Origin: Firmicutes bacterium UBA6113
GTDB lineage: Bacteria > Bacillota > Clostridia > Tissierellales > Sedimentibacteraceae
Length of the DNA: 64,000 nucleotides
Reading direction: 5' to 3'
Assembly: GCA_002422545.1 (NCBI GenBank)
Contig: DIWF01000027.1
Coordinates: 124,001 to 188,000 of the forward strand
Under the pieces are notes generated by a model, which was not told the origin of the DNA, ran no database searches, and was given only the letters and a program-made list of their open reading frames with translations. Below are positions 42,019-51,022 of the stretch, piece after piece; position 1 is the first letter of the stretch, and every line of letters starts with the position of its first letter. The position numbers and the translations under genes are program-made.

Positions 42019-45000
42019 ATGAAAAAAATTAAAGAAATATTTGGTGATTATGAAGCCGCAGGCAACTTGAACTTTGCTCTGGTTGAAGGGGTTGTGCTCA
42101 GCAAAAAAACAAAATCCATCGAATTGAAAATCAAATCCGATAAATATATTGAAGTAAAAGAATTGGAATGCTTAAATGACTTTATAAAAAGAAGATTCGC
42201 ATTGGACGATTCTAAAATAATTGTAAGTTATTCTGATGAAACAAACAAAAAGCCCATTGAAGATGAGCTTAAAAATATTGTGTTCATGATTTCGGACAAG
42301 TTTCCTGCATTAAAAGCGGTTCTTAAAGACAGTGAATATGAAATAGCTGAAAATAACATTAGTTTTAAATTTAAATCGGCTGTGTCCGAAATATTGAAAG
42401 CCAAAGGATATGATAAAAAAATTCACGAAGCCATAAAAAAATTTTACGGCACATCTTATCACATTAATTTTGTGGACAAGGTAAGACAAGAGGATTTCAT
42501 AAGGCAGCAGGAAGATGCTCTTGCAAAAGAAATGTATGACCTTCAGAGGGAAGCTCAATTTGCTCCTACAGCATCTGCACCTGCACAGTCTAAAAAAGTT
42601 CCTGAATTTAAACAAGAAGCAAAAGTCGAATCTTCTGGCAAAAAGACAAATCCTCAGCTTATACTTGGCAGAAATGCAAACCTTAAAGATCCTATAGTAA
42701 AAATAATCGATATTACTCCTGACGAAGGAAGAGTTGCCATAGAAGGAGAAATTTCAAATCTTGAATCAAAAGAACTTAGAAGCGGAAAAATACTTGTTTC
42801 CTTTGATGTGTATGATGGTTCAAGTTCCATGACATGCAAGATGTTCTTGAAGCCAGGCGAAGATGCTGAAGTTGTACCAAGGCTTAAAAAAGCTAAGGGA
42901 GTAAAAATTCACGGCAATTCAGGTTTCAGTAAATTTTCAGGAGAAATTGAGCTCATTGCAAATACAATCGTTGAAACTGAAGGTATCAAAAAAATCAAGA
43001 GAATGGATAATTCTGAACTGAAGAGAGTTGAACTTCACCTGCATACTCAGATGAGTCAGATGGATGCCATGACAAATGCAGCTGATCTCATAAAAAGAGC
43101 AATGGAATGGGGGATGAAATCTATGGCTATAACTGATCATGGAGTTGTTCAGTCATTCCCAGAAGCTCATAAACTCCTTGGAAGAGACAATCCTGACATG
43201 AAAATAATATATGGGGTGGAAGCTTACCTTGCTCCAGACAAAAAGCCGTCCGTTACAAATTGCAAGGGACAATCAATTGATACTGTATACTGCGTGCTTG
43301 ACCTTGAAACCACAGGATTTTCTCCTGTTACAGAAAAAATCACTGAAATAGGTATCATGAAAATACAAGGTGGAAAGGTAATAGATGAATTCAGCTCGTT
43401 TGTAAATCCCCAAAAGCCTATTCCTGCGAGGGTTGTTGAGGTTACAAATATAACTGACGACATGGTAAGTGACGCGGAAACTATCGATAAGGTATTTCCC
43501 AAAATGCTTGACTTTATTGAGGGAAGCGTGCTTGTAGCCCATAATGCAGAATTTGACATGGGATTTCTTAAACATAATGCCAAAGAACTTGGATATGCTT
43601 TTGATTTTACTTATCTGGATACATTGTCGCTGGCTCATGAACTGTTTCCTGATTACAAAACATACAAGCTTGGAAGGATTGCAAAAAATTTGGGCATAAA
43701 GGTTGAAGTAGCTCACAGAGCACTTGATGACGTGGAAACCACAGTCAAGGTGTTTAATGTGATGCTTGAAATGCTTGTTAAAAGAGGAGCATCTTCACTG
43801 GATGACATAGACAAATACGCTTCAGATGAACAATCCAGAAATGAGTCCTATAAAAAACTTAAAACTTTTCATGCTATAATATTAGCAAAAAATTATACTG
43901 GTCTAAAAAACTTATACAAGCTTGTGTCATATTCACATTTGGATTATTTTTACAAGAAGCCGCGAATATTGAAAAGCATGTATGAAAAATACTCGGAAGG
44001 TTTGATAATAGGCAGTGCCTGCAGTGAAGGGGAGCTTTACCAGGCCATTTTATTAGGAAAACCAGAACAAGAAATAGAAAAAGTAGCAAAGTTTTATGAC
44101 TATCTTGAAATACAGCCAATAGGAAACAATGACTACCTTATAAGAACTGAACAGGTGCCTGACAAAGATTATTTAAGAAACATCAACAGAAGAATAGTCG
44201 CTTTGGGCGAAAAATTTAACAAGCCTGTTGTTGCTACGGGAGATGTTCACTTCATGGACCCGGAGGATGAAATATACAGGCGCATACTTGAAGCGGGCCA
44301 GGGATTCAAGGATGCCGACTATCAGGCTCCTTTGTTCCTGAAAACAACAGAGGAAATGTTAAAGGAATTTTATTACCTTGGAGAAGAAAAATCGTACGAA
44401 GTTGTAGTAAAAAACACAAACATGATATCGGACATGTGTGAGAATATAAGCCCTATTTCATCGGAGAAATGCCCTCCTCACATTGAAGGCTGCGAACAGA
44501 CTATCAAGGACATTGCTTTTGAAAAGGCTCATGAACTTTATGGGGACTCGCTGCCTGAGATAGTTCAGCAAAGACTTGACAAGGAACTTGATTCAATTAT
44601 AAAAAACGGATTTTCGGTTATGTATATAATTGCACAGAAACTTGTATGGAAATCCAATGAAGATGGATATCTGGTAGGCTCAAGGGGGTCTGTTGGTTCA
44701 TCGGTTGTTGCATATATGACGGGCATAACAGAAGTAAATGCCCTTCCGCCCCATTACAGGTGTCCAAAGTGCAAGCATTCAGATTTCACTGATTTAGGAC
44801 TCAAAATTGGTTTTGACCTGCCCGACAAAGCATGCCCTGTGTGCGGAGAAATGCTTGCTAAGGACGGCATCGACATTCCATTTGAAACATTCCTTGGCTT
44901 CAATGGGGACAAGGAACCTGATATAGACTTGAATTTTTCAGGTGAGTATCAGGCAAAAGCACACAAATACACTGAGGTCATTTTCGGAAAGGGAACAACG

Positions 45001-46365
45001 TTCAAGGCAGGAACAATAGGAACCATTGCAGACAAAACTGCTTTTGGATATGTAAAAAAATATTTCGAGGAAAAAAACAAAACAGTCAGCAAGGCAGAAA
45101 TCATACGAATTTCCAGGGGATGTACCGGGATCAAGAGGACTAGCGGTCAACATCCGGGAGGCATAATAGTTGTGCCAAAGGGACGTGAAATATTTGAGTT
45201 TTGCCCTGTGCAGCATCCTGCCGATGACCCTGATTCAGATATTATAACAACGCATTTTGATTATCACTCAATTGACCAGAATCTTCTTAAGCTGGATATA
45301 CTTGGACATGATGATCCTACAGTAATAAGAATGCTGCAGGATATTACAGGAGTAGATCCTAAAACCATACCAATGGATGACAAGGATACTATGTCATTGT
45401 TTTCATCCACAAATGCTTTGAAAGTTACACCTCAGCAGATTAATTCAAAGGTTGGAACTTTCGGGGTGCCAGAATTCGGCACAAGGTTTGTAAGAGGAAT
45501 GCTACTTGACACAATGCCTAAAACATTCATGGATTTAATATGTATTTCAGGTCTGTCACACGGTACAGACGTGTGGCTAGGAAATGCCAAGGAACTGATT
45601 GATTCAGGAATAGTTACAACCATAAGTGAGGCAGTTTGTACCAGAGATGATATAATGGTCTACCTTATCAAAAAAGGACTGCCGCCAAATGCAGCATTTA
45701 AAATAATGGAAACCGTGCGTAAGGGTAAAGCCCTGAAGGAACCAAAATGGCCTGAATATGAATCATTGATGAGAGAGCATGAAGTTCCTGAATGGTACAT
45801 TGATTCATGCAAGAAAATAAAGTACATGTTCCCTAAGGCACATGCAGCGGCTTATGTAATGATGGCATTCAGAATAGCATGGTTCAAGGTGCACATACCA
45901 CAAGCGTATTACGCAGCTTATTTTTCCATAAGAGCAAAAGCCTTTGATGCAGAATTCATGATTAATGGCAAAGAGGTAGTAAAGGAAAAGATAAAGGAAA
46001 TTGACGCCCTTGGAAATGATGCATCAAACAAGGATAAGGATATGTATGATGACCTGGAACTGGTATTGGAAATGTACGAGAGAGGATATAAGTTCCTTCC
46101 CATTGATTTATACAAATCTCATGCAACTCAATTTCAGCTTGAAGAAGGAGGCATACGTCCCCCGCTAAACAGCATATCGGGCATGGGAAGCGTTGCGGCA
46201 GAAGGAATTTACAATGCTGCTCACGGAGAAGAAGAGTTAAAGTCAATTGATGACTTAAGAAAAAGTGCAAAAATAGGAAATGCTGCCATAGAACTTCTTA
46301 AAAAGTTCGGCTGCCTGAAAGGACTTCCTGAAAGCGATCAGTTAAGCTTTTTGGATGTAATATAA
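42019..46365 (+). CDS. polC: DNA polymerase III alpha subunit, PolC type (Gram-positive)
   Basis: Main replicative polymerase, 1448 residues. Order: N-terminal domain, OB fold (about 210-320, VKIIDITPDEGRVAIEGEIS), PHP domain (about 335-, RVELHLHTQMSQMDAMTNAA, SMAITDHGVVQS) interrupted by a DEDD proofreading exonuclease (about 418-585, YCVLDLETTGFSPVTEKITE, VAHNAEFDMGF). Then come a zinc motif (CPKCKHSDF about 914, CPVCGEM), the catalytic aspartates in EPDIDLNFSGEYQ (about 966), TSGQHPGGIIVVP, and the C-terminal helix-hairpin-helix region. An internal exonuclease is diagnostic of PolC. AAGAAGG precedes the ATG. The start of the gene is set by this and by homology. Confidence 0.97.
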   Translation: MKKIKEIFGDYEAAGNLNFALVEGVVLSKKTKSIELKIKSDKYIEVKELECLNDFIKRRFALDDSKIIVSYSDETNKKPIEDELKNIVFMISDKFPALKAVLKDSEYEIAENNISFKFKSAVSEILKAKGYDKKIHEAIKKFYGTSYHINFVDKVRQEDFIRQQEDALAKEMYDLQREAQFAPTASAPAQSKKVPEFKQEAKVESSGKKTNPQLILGRNANLKDPIVKIIDITPDEGRVAIEGEISNLESKELRSGKILVSFDVYDGSSSMTCKMFLKPGEDAEVVPRLKKAKGVKIHGNSGFSKFSGEIELIANTIVETEGIKKIKRMDNSELKRVELHLHTQMSQMDAMTNAADLIKRAMEWGMKSMAITDHGVVQSFPEAHKLLGRDNPDMKIIYGVEAYLAPDKKPSVTNCKGQSIDTVYCVLDLETTGFSPVTEKITEIGIMKIQGGKVIDEFSSFVNPQKPIPARVVEVTNITDDMVSDAETIDKVFPKMLDFIEGSVLVAHNAEFDMGFLKHNAKELGYAFDFTYLDTLSLAHELFPDYKTYKLGRIAKNLGIKVEVAHRALDDVETTVKVFNVMLEMLVKRGASSLDDIDKYASDEQSRNESYKKLKTFHAIILAKNYTGLKNLYKLVSYSHLDYFYKKPRILKSMYEKYSEGLIIGSACSEGELYQAILLGKPEQEIEKVAKFYDYLEIQPIGNNDYLIRTEQVPDKDYLRNINRRIVALGEKFNKPVVATGDVHFMDPEDEIYRRILEAGQGFKDADYQAPLFLKTTEEMLKEFYYLGEEKSYEVVVKNTNMISDMCENISPISSEKCPPHIEGCEQTIKDIAFEKAHELYGDSLPEIVQQRLDKELDSIIKNGFSVMYIIAQKLVWKSNEDGYLVGSRGSVGSSVVAYMTGITEVNALPPHYRCPKCKHSDFTDLGLKIGFDLPDKACPVCGEMLAKDGIDIPFETFLGFNGDKEPDIDLNFSGEYQAKAHKYTEVIFGKGTTFKAGTIGTIADKTAFGYVKKYFEEKNKTVSKAEIIRISRGCTGIKRTSGQHPGGIIVVPKGREIFEFCPVQHPADDPDSDIITTHFDYHSIDQNLLKLDILGHDDPTVIRMLQDITGVDPKTIPMDDKDTMSLFSSTNALKVTPQQINSKVGTFGVPEFGTRFVRGMLLDTMPKTFMDLICISGLSHGTDVWLGNAKELIDSGIVTTISEAVCTRDDIMVYLIKKGLPPNAAFKIMETVRKGKALKEPKWPEYESLMREHEVPEWYIDSCKKIKYMFPKAHAAAYVMMAFRIAWFKVHIPQAYYAAYFSIRAKAFDAEFMINGKEVVKEKIKEIDALGNDASNKDKDMYDDLELVLEMYERGYKFLPIDLYKSHATQFQLEEGGIRPPLNSISGMGSVAAEGIYNAAHGEEELKSIDDLRKSAKIGNAAIELLKKFGCLKGLPESDQLSFLDVI

Positions 46366-46377
46366 TAATAAATAAAT

Positions 46378-46402
46378 GTGGCGCAGGCAATAACTGCGCT
46401 AT
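46378..46402 (+). terminator. Weak hairpin after polC
   Basis: GCGCAG and CTGCGC pair around GCAATAA, with only a short T-rich tail. Confidence 0.5.
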
Positions 46403-46454
46403 ATTTATACTATAATAATGAATAATATTATCAAATAAGAAAAAGGAAGAAAAA

Positions 46455-46943
46455 ATGACTAAAAGAAATGATTATATAAGCTGGGATGATTATTTTATGG
46501 GTTTAGCCCTTCTTTCAGCAAAAAGAAGCAAGGATCCTTCATCGCAGGTTGGAGCATGCATAGTTGACAGCAGATCAAACAGAATTTTAAGCGTAGGATA
46601 CAACGGACTGCCAAGATTTTGTTCTGATGACGAATATCCGTGGACTAGAGAAGGAGACTCAATGGAAACAAAGTATTTTTATGTAGTCCATGCTGAACTA
46701 AATGCAATACTTAACTGCAGAGGTGCAAATCTTGAAGAGAGCAGGCTTTACACAACATTATTCCCGTGCAATGAATGTGCTAAAGCCATTATACAGTCAG
46801 GAATAAAACAAATAGTTTATTTAAGCAACAAATACTCCGATACAGATATAGTAAAGGCTTCAAAGAGGATGCTGGACAGCGCAGGTGTAGAATTTTACAT
46901 GTTCGAAACAGACATTGACTGTTTAAATTTAAATTTCAAATAA
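46455..46943 (+). CDS. dCMP deaminase (ComEB-like cytidine/deoxycytidylate deaminase)
   Basis: Zinc enzyme of 162 residues deaminating dCMP to dUMP for thymidylate synthesis. The catalytic motif is HAELNAILNC and the zinc-binding pair is PCNECAKAI. KDPSSQVGACIVD near the N-terminus is typical of the ComEB/dCMP branch. GGAAGAAAAA lies before the ATG. It follows polC after 89 bases and may be partly co-transcribed, fitting DNA-precursor supply. Confidence 0.92.
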   Translation: MTKRNDYISWDDYFMGLALLSAKRSKDPSSQVGACIVDSRSNRILSVGYNGLPRFCSDDEYPWTREGDSMETKYFYVVHAELNAILNCRGANLEESRLYTTLFPCNECAKAIIQSGIKQIVYLSNKYSDTDIVKASKRMLDSAGVEFYMFETDIDCLNLNFK

Positions 46944-46976
46944 AAAATCAGGAATAAAATTCCTGATTTTTATTTT
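46944..46976. terminator. Bidirectional terminator between dCMP deaminase and csp
   Basis: AAAATCAGGAAT and ATTCCTGATTTT around AAA, with T and A runs on both sides, between convergent genes. Confidence 0.85.
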
Positions 46977-46983
46977 GTATACT

Positions 46984-47184
46984 TTATGCTCTAGTAACGT
47001 TAGCAGCTTGTTCGCCTTTGTCACCTTTAACGATGTCAAAATTAACTTTCTGACCTTCTTCTAGAGTCTTGAATCCGTCACCTTTTATAGCTGAAAAATG
47101 AACAAATACATCTTTTCCGCTTTCTTCAGTTATAAATCCAAATCCTTTTTCTGCGTTAAACCATTTTACTGTACCTTTATTCAT
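46984..47184 (-). CDS. Cold shock protein (CspA family)
   Basis: A 66-residue single cold-shock domain, MNKGTVKWFNAEKGFGFITE with RNP1 (KGFGFI) and RNP2 (VFVHF), an RNA chaperone that melts mRNA structure. The ATG follows AGGAGG on the minus strand. A perfect promoter lies upstream at 47318-47346, leaving a leader of about 125 bases, consistent with the long regulatory leaders of csp genes. Confidence 0.95.
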   Translation of the reverse strand: MNKGTVKWFNAEKGFGFITEESGKDVFVHFSAIKGDGFKTLEEGQKVNFDIVKGDKGEQAANVTRA

Positions 47185-47543
47185 GAGGTACCTCCTAATT
47201 TTTATTATACTCCATTGTAAATTTAAAAAATTCACATATTTTCACAAATTATATACAATGCTATATATAATCTCTAAAAACATGTGAAATCTATAAATAC
47301 ATCTGTAATACTTTTTAAATATAACACTAATATTCTTGTTTGTCAATGGGTACAAAAAATATTTTTCATTCTTTAACAAATATTTAAATAAATAAAAGCC
47401 TTCCTAAGCTGCAGATATTCCTAGCTGCCCATATTATCAATATATAGGAAAATACTTGTAATCGTCTGTATTTATAGTATAATTTATATAGAGTTTTATT
47501 ATAATTAGTAGATAGGTTATATGTTCTGGAGGAGGTAATTTTT
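47185..47543. other. Intergenic region between csp and the Gly-rich TPM gene
   Basis: The csp leader and promoter occupy the left part (listed separately). A GGAGG at 47529-47533 serves the plus-strand gene. I see no open frame of interest. Confidence 0.6.
47318..47346 (-). promoter_or_regulatory. Promoter of csp
   Basis: On the minus strand TTGACA (47346-47341), 17-base spacer, TATATT (47323-47318). Confidence 0.8.
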
Positions 47544-48617
47544 TTGGGTAGAAGTGGTGGTTCTGGTGGAAGAAGCGGTGGAGGCTCCTTTGGAGGAGGC
47601 AGGTCCAGCGGAGGCCGAAGCGGCGGAGGTTTTGGAAGCATTGGCAGAAGTGGAGGGTCATTGGGAGGTGGCTCATTCGGCGGAAGAAGTGGTGGATCTT
47701 TTGGAGGACACAGCGGAGGATCTTTTGGCGGAGGTTTTGGAGGCAGTCCCTTCGGCAGGCCGGGAGGCGGAGGATTCAGAGGTCCTGTGTTTATTCCAAC
47801 CGGCGGTGGATATAGACGAAGAAGCAGCGATCCTGGAGGTTGCGGTTGTCTTACTTTGATAATTATTTTGCTGGTTCTTATTATATTTGTTGCAATGATT
47901 AACGGCTTGAATTCATTTGGTAGCGGCTCAATGGAAAACTCCGACATTACTACATCAACCGTAGAAAGGGAAGCCCTTCCCAAAGGTTCAGTAAATGAAA
48001 CTGATTATTATACTGATGAGCTTGGATGGATCAGCAATGAAACAAAGCTTGTGAGAGGACTAAAATATTTTTACGAAAAAACGGGAGTTCAGCCATATTT
48101 GTACATAACAGACACTGTCAACGGTTCGCATTATCCATCAGAAAGCGAACTTGACACATATACACGCAATTTGTATGATGAATTGTTTACGGATGAAGCA
48201 CATATACTTTTGGTTTTCTTTGAATATGAAAATGAAGGATACATGGACAGGTATGTTTGCGGTACACAGGCCAAGACTGTAATAGATTCGGAAGCTGCAG
48301 ATATACTGCTTGATTATCTTGATAGAAACTATTACAACAATGATTTGAGTGATGAGGAATTCTTCAGCAATTCTTTCAGCGATGCTGCTGACAGAATAAT
48401 GACTGTAACAAAGTCTCCGTGGATTCCTGTCATGACTGTGTTTGGAATAATTGTTTTGGTTTTGATACTTTTTATATGGTGGAAAAACTACAAGAAACAA
48501 AAAAATCTGGAAGCCAAACAAACTGAGGACATTTTAAATACACCTATTCATAAATTTGAAGAAGATGATGCTGAAAATTTAGCCAGAAAATATGATGAAA
48601 ATGATTTAAACCAATAA
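47544..48617 (+). CDS. Gly/Ser-rich membrane protein with TPM-like domain
   Basis: Unusual 357-residue protein. Residues 1-95 are low-complexity Gly/Ser/Arg repeats (GGRSGGGSFGGG, then further GGS and GGF units). A CGC motif and a transmembrane helix follow (about 104-124, LTLIIILLVLIIFVAMI), then an extracellular TPM-like domain (about 150-280, DYYTDELGWISNETKLVRGL) and a second helix (about 292-312) with a short cytoplasmic tail. TPM domains occur in membrane proteins of uncertain role, some being phosphatases. The start is TTG 47544, 10 bases after GGAGG. A pspA gene follows 76 bases downstream, suggesting a membrane-stress pair. Confidence 0.75.
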   Translation: MGRSGGSGGRSGGGSFGGGRSSGGRSGGGFGSIGRSGGSLGGGSFGGRSGGSFGGHSGGSFGGGFGGSPFGRPGGGGFRGPVFIPTGGGYRRRSSDPGGCGCLTLIIILLVLIIFVAMINGLNSFGSGSMENSDITTSTVEREALPKGSVNETDYYTDELGWISNETKLVRGLKYFYEKTGVQPYLYITDTVNGSHYPSESELDTYTRNLYDELFTDEAHILLVFFEYENEGYMDRYVCGTQAKTVIDSEAADILLDYLDRNYYNNDLSDEEFFSNSFSDAADRIMTVTKSPWIPVMTVFGIIVLVLILFIWWKNYKKQKNLEAKQTEDILNTPIHKFEEDDAENLARKYDENDLNQ

Positions 48618-48693
48618 ACATAAGATGAGTGTAATTAACTATGAAGCTAAATGTCTAGAAGGCATTGCTATATGATTTCAAGGAGGTAACAAA

Positions 48694-49371
48694 ATGTCAA
48701 TTTTAGAAAGATTTACAGATATTATCAAGGCAAACATCAATGAAGTATTGGACAAGATGGAGGATCCGTCAAAAATGATTGACCAGTATCTTCATGATGC
48801 CATAGAGGATTTGGCAGAAGTCAAGAAGAGTACTGCTTCTGTTATTGCAGAAGAAACAAGGTCCAAACGTCTGGCTGATGATAACCAGGCTGAAGTTGCA
48901 AAATATGCGGAATATGCAAAAAAGGCACTTATGGCAGGCAATGAAGGAGATGCAAGGACTTTCCTGGCTAAAAAACAGGAACTTGAAAACCTGGGAGCTG
49001 GCCTTATGACAGCATATGCAACGGCACATGAAAATGCAATAAAAATGAGACAAATGCACGACAAGCTTGCTTCTGACATTGAAAGCCTCAAGGCAAGACG
49101 TGAAATGATAAAATCAAAAGTAAAAGTTGCTAAAACTCAGGAAACTTTAAATCAATACACTTCAGCAACAGACAGAATTCAAGATGCAGAAAATGCTTTT
49201 CTTCGCATGGAAGACAAGGCAAATAAGATTCTTGATGAAGCAACTGCAATGGCAGAGCTTAACACTAAGCCTATAGATGAAGCAAAAGCCTTAGAAGAAA
49301 AATACGCTTCTATGGGAAATGCATCTGTTGACGATGAACTGAACAAGTTAAAAGGTGAATTAGGACTGTAA
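48694..49371 (+). CDS. PspA/IM30 family protein
   Basis: A 225-residue peripheral membrane protein that is almost entirely coiled coil: MSILERFTDIIKANINEVLD at the N-terminus, the conserved EDPSKMIDQYL, then long Ala/Glu/Lys-rich helices to about 200. The family binds stressed membranes and remodels bilayers (ESCRT-III-like). CAAGGAGGTAAC precedes the ATG. Its neighbour upstream is the TPM-like membrane protein; a terminator lies 8 bases downstream. Confidence 0.93.
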   Translation: MSILERFTDIIKANINEVLDKMEDPSKMIDQYLHDAIEDLAEVKKSTASVIAEETRSKRLADDNQAEVAKYAEYAKKALMAGNEGDARTFLAKKQELENLGAGLMTAYATAHENAIKMRQMHDKLASDIESLKARREMIKSKVKVAKTQETLNQYTSATDRIQDAENAFLRMEDKANKILDEATAMAELNTKPIDEAKALEEKYASMGNASVDDELNKLKGELGL

Positions 49372-49376
49372 TTTCA

Positions 49377-49415
49377 AAAAAGCTCCTTATATGAAAAATG
49401 AGGAGCTTTTTTTAA
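49377..49415 (+). terminator. Terminator after pspA
   Basis: AAAGCTCCT (49379-49387) pairs with AGGAGCTTT (49401-49409), followed by T7. Confidence 0.88.
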
Positions 49416-49585
49416 TTATATTCTCAAGTATGTCGGTAAAGATATTTTATTAATCAAAGTTAATGAGTAGAGAAGAAAAAATAAATTAATCAGTTAGCTA
49501 TAATAATCATCTTATAAGAAAGGATATTGTAGATTTTACATATGTTTATGTTTAAGAAAAATCATCTTTTTTGTCACACATAAAC

Positions 49586-49614
49586 TTTACATAATCAAAG
49601 AAGTATAGTATAAT
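49586..49614 (+). promoter_or_regulatory. Promoter of the FMN-binding protein gene
   Basis: TTTACA (49586-49591), 17-base spacer, TATAAT (49609-49614), about 100 bases upstream of the ATG. The leader contains ATAAACGTCCA, also found in the polC leader. Confidence 0.72.
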
Positions 49615-49716
49615 CAAAAATTAGTGGGTAATATTTTAACATCATAAACGTCCACAATAAATTACTCTTTTCAATGAATTTTGATTAGAGTGATTATATT
49701 TTTAAGGAGGAAGGAA

Positions 49717-50652
49717 ATGAAAAAAGGATTAATTATTGTGTTGGTTTTTGTGCTGTCTTTTGTTTTTTTACAAGTAGCTACGAATTTAACTTCACAGGGA
49801 GAAACACTAACAGCAACAGCTAAAGGTTTTGGCGGTGACGTAACAGTTACATTGATAGTAGATGGTGATGATATAGTTTCAGTTACAGCAGTTGGTGACA
49901 GCGAAACTCAGGGTATAGGATCTAACGCTATTGCTCAGCTGCCTGCATTAATAGCTGATGCTGATTCTGCAGATGTAGATGGAGTATCGGGTGCTACAAT
50001 AACAAGCAACGCTATCAAGACAGCAGTAAATGCTGCATTGGGAATTGAAAGCGCTGAAGAACCTGCAGCTCCTGCTGAACAACCAGCAAAAGAAACTTCT
50101 ACTGAACCTGCAGCACCAGCTCCTGAAGGAGCACTTACTGCAACAGCAAAAGGTTTCGGCGGTGATGTTACAGTTACAGTAGTGGTTGAAGGTGATGACA
50201 TTGTTTCAGTTACTGCAGTTGGCGCAGACGAAACACCTGGTATAGGCTCTAATGCAATTGAACAGTTGCCTGGAAAAATAGCTGAAGCTGATTCAACAGA
50301 TGTTGATGGAGTTTCAGGAGCAACATATACAAGTGATGCAATAAAAAAAGCAGTTGACGAAGCATTGGCAAATAAGGGTGAAGCAGCACCAGCAGCTGAA
50401 GGTGCACTTACTGGAAAAGCAAAAGGCTTTGGCGGAGATGTTACAGTTACAATAACTGTTGACGGTGATGACATACTGACTGTTGAAGCAGTTGGCGCTG
50501 ATGAAACTCCAGGAATTGGTTCAAATGCACTTGAACAGTTGCCTGCAAAAATAGTAGAAGCGGATTCAACAGAAGTTGATGGAGTATCAGGAGCAACATA
50601 TACAAGCAACGCAATAAAAGAGGCAGTAAACGCTGCTTTAGCTGCACAATAA
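49717..50652 (+). CDS. Secreted protein with three tandem FMN-binding domains
   Basis: Exported protein of 311 residues: N-terminal signal/anchor (about 4-25), then three FMN_bind repeats of about 80 residues joined by Ala/Glu/Pro linkers. Each opens with TAKGFGGDVTVT or KAKGFGGDVTVT and ends with VDGVSGATITS or VDGVSGATYTS. The S-G-A-T-x-T motif is the ApbE flavinylation site, where FMN is attached to the last Thr. Tandem flavinylated domains act as electron relays in extracellular electron transfer. No apbE or partner dehydrogenase lies in the window. AAGGAGGAAGGA precedes the ATG; the frame upstream to 49681 is not preferred. Confidence 0.92.
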   Translation: MKKGLIIVLVFVLSFVFLQVATNLTSQGETLTATAKGFGGDVTVTLIVDGDDIVSVTAVGDSETQGIGSNAIAQLPALIADADSADVDGVSGATITSNAIKTAVNAALGIESAEEPAAPAEQPAKETSTEPAAPAPEGALTATAKGFGGDVTVTVVVEGDDIVSVTAVGADETPGIGSNAIEQLPGKIAEADSTDVDGVSGATYTSDAIKKAVDEALANKGEAAPAAEGALTGKAKGFGGDVTVTITVDGDDILTVEAVGADETPGIGSNALEQLPAKIVEADSTEVDGVSGATYTSNAIKEAVNAALAAQ

Positions 50653-51022
50653 TATATGATAGTTCAAATGCTCTTAATTTAAGAGCATTTTTTATTGCTT
50701 TTCTTAATATTGCTGGAAAGTATTATAGATAAAAACTACTTGAATCTGAAGGTTAAAAGTCGAAATTTGAATTCGGCTTTCTGAAGCTAAATCTATGCAA
50801 TGAAAAATTATCTGCATATATTAATGAAGTAATAAGTGAAACTTTATGACAATAAAATGAATTATATGGGTTTGTTTAAAACGAACAAGCCTTTTTCTAT
50901 ATCCTTGTATATAATAACATTAATGAATTTGTTGACAATCAAAAATCTTTAATGGATAATATAAGTACTGACACTGGGAGTATACTCATGTGTGTACCAG
51001 TGAATATAGAAAGGATTAACAT
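50653..51022. other. Intergenic region before the AI-2E family gene
   Basis: It holds a terminator (50666-50692), a second imperfect hairpin near 50868-50893 (GGGTTTGTT with GAACAAGCC, then T5), a promoter TTGACA-N17-GATAAT (50931-50959), and an inverted repeat CACTGG...CCAGTG near 50974-51001 just before the start. No gene is seen. Confidence 0.6.
50666..50692 (+). terminator. Terminator after the triple FMN-binding gene
   Basis: AAATGCTCTT and AAGAGCATTT around AATTT, then a T run. Confidence 0.88.

Noticed and set aside
47384..47983. Minus-strand Pro-rich open frame
   Set aside because: Reverse of the Gly-rich coding stretch; the Pro-rich pattern is a by-product of GGN codons read backwards.
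49935..50609. Minus-strand open frame of 224 codons
   Set aside because: It is the shadow of the repetitive triple FMN-binding gene, has no ribosome binding site, and its composition follows the repeats on the other strand.
49737..50652. Tandem repeats as a CRISPR or noncoding array
   Set aside because: The repeats are protein-coding FMN_bind domains in frame.
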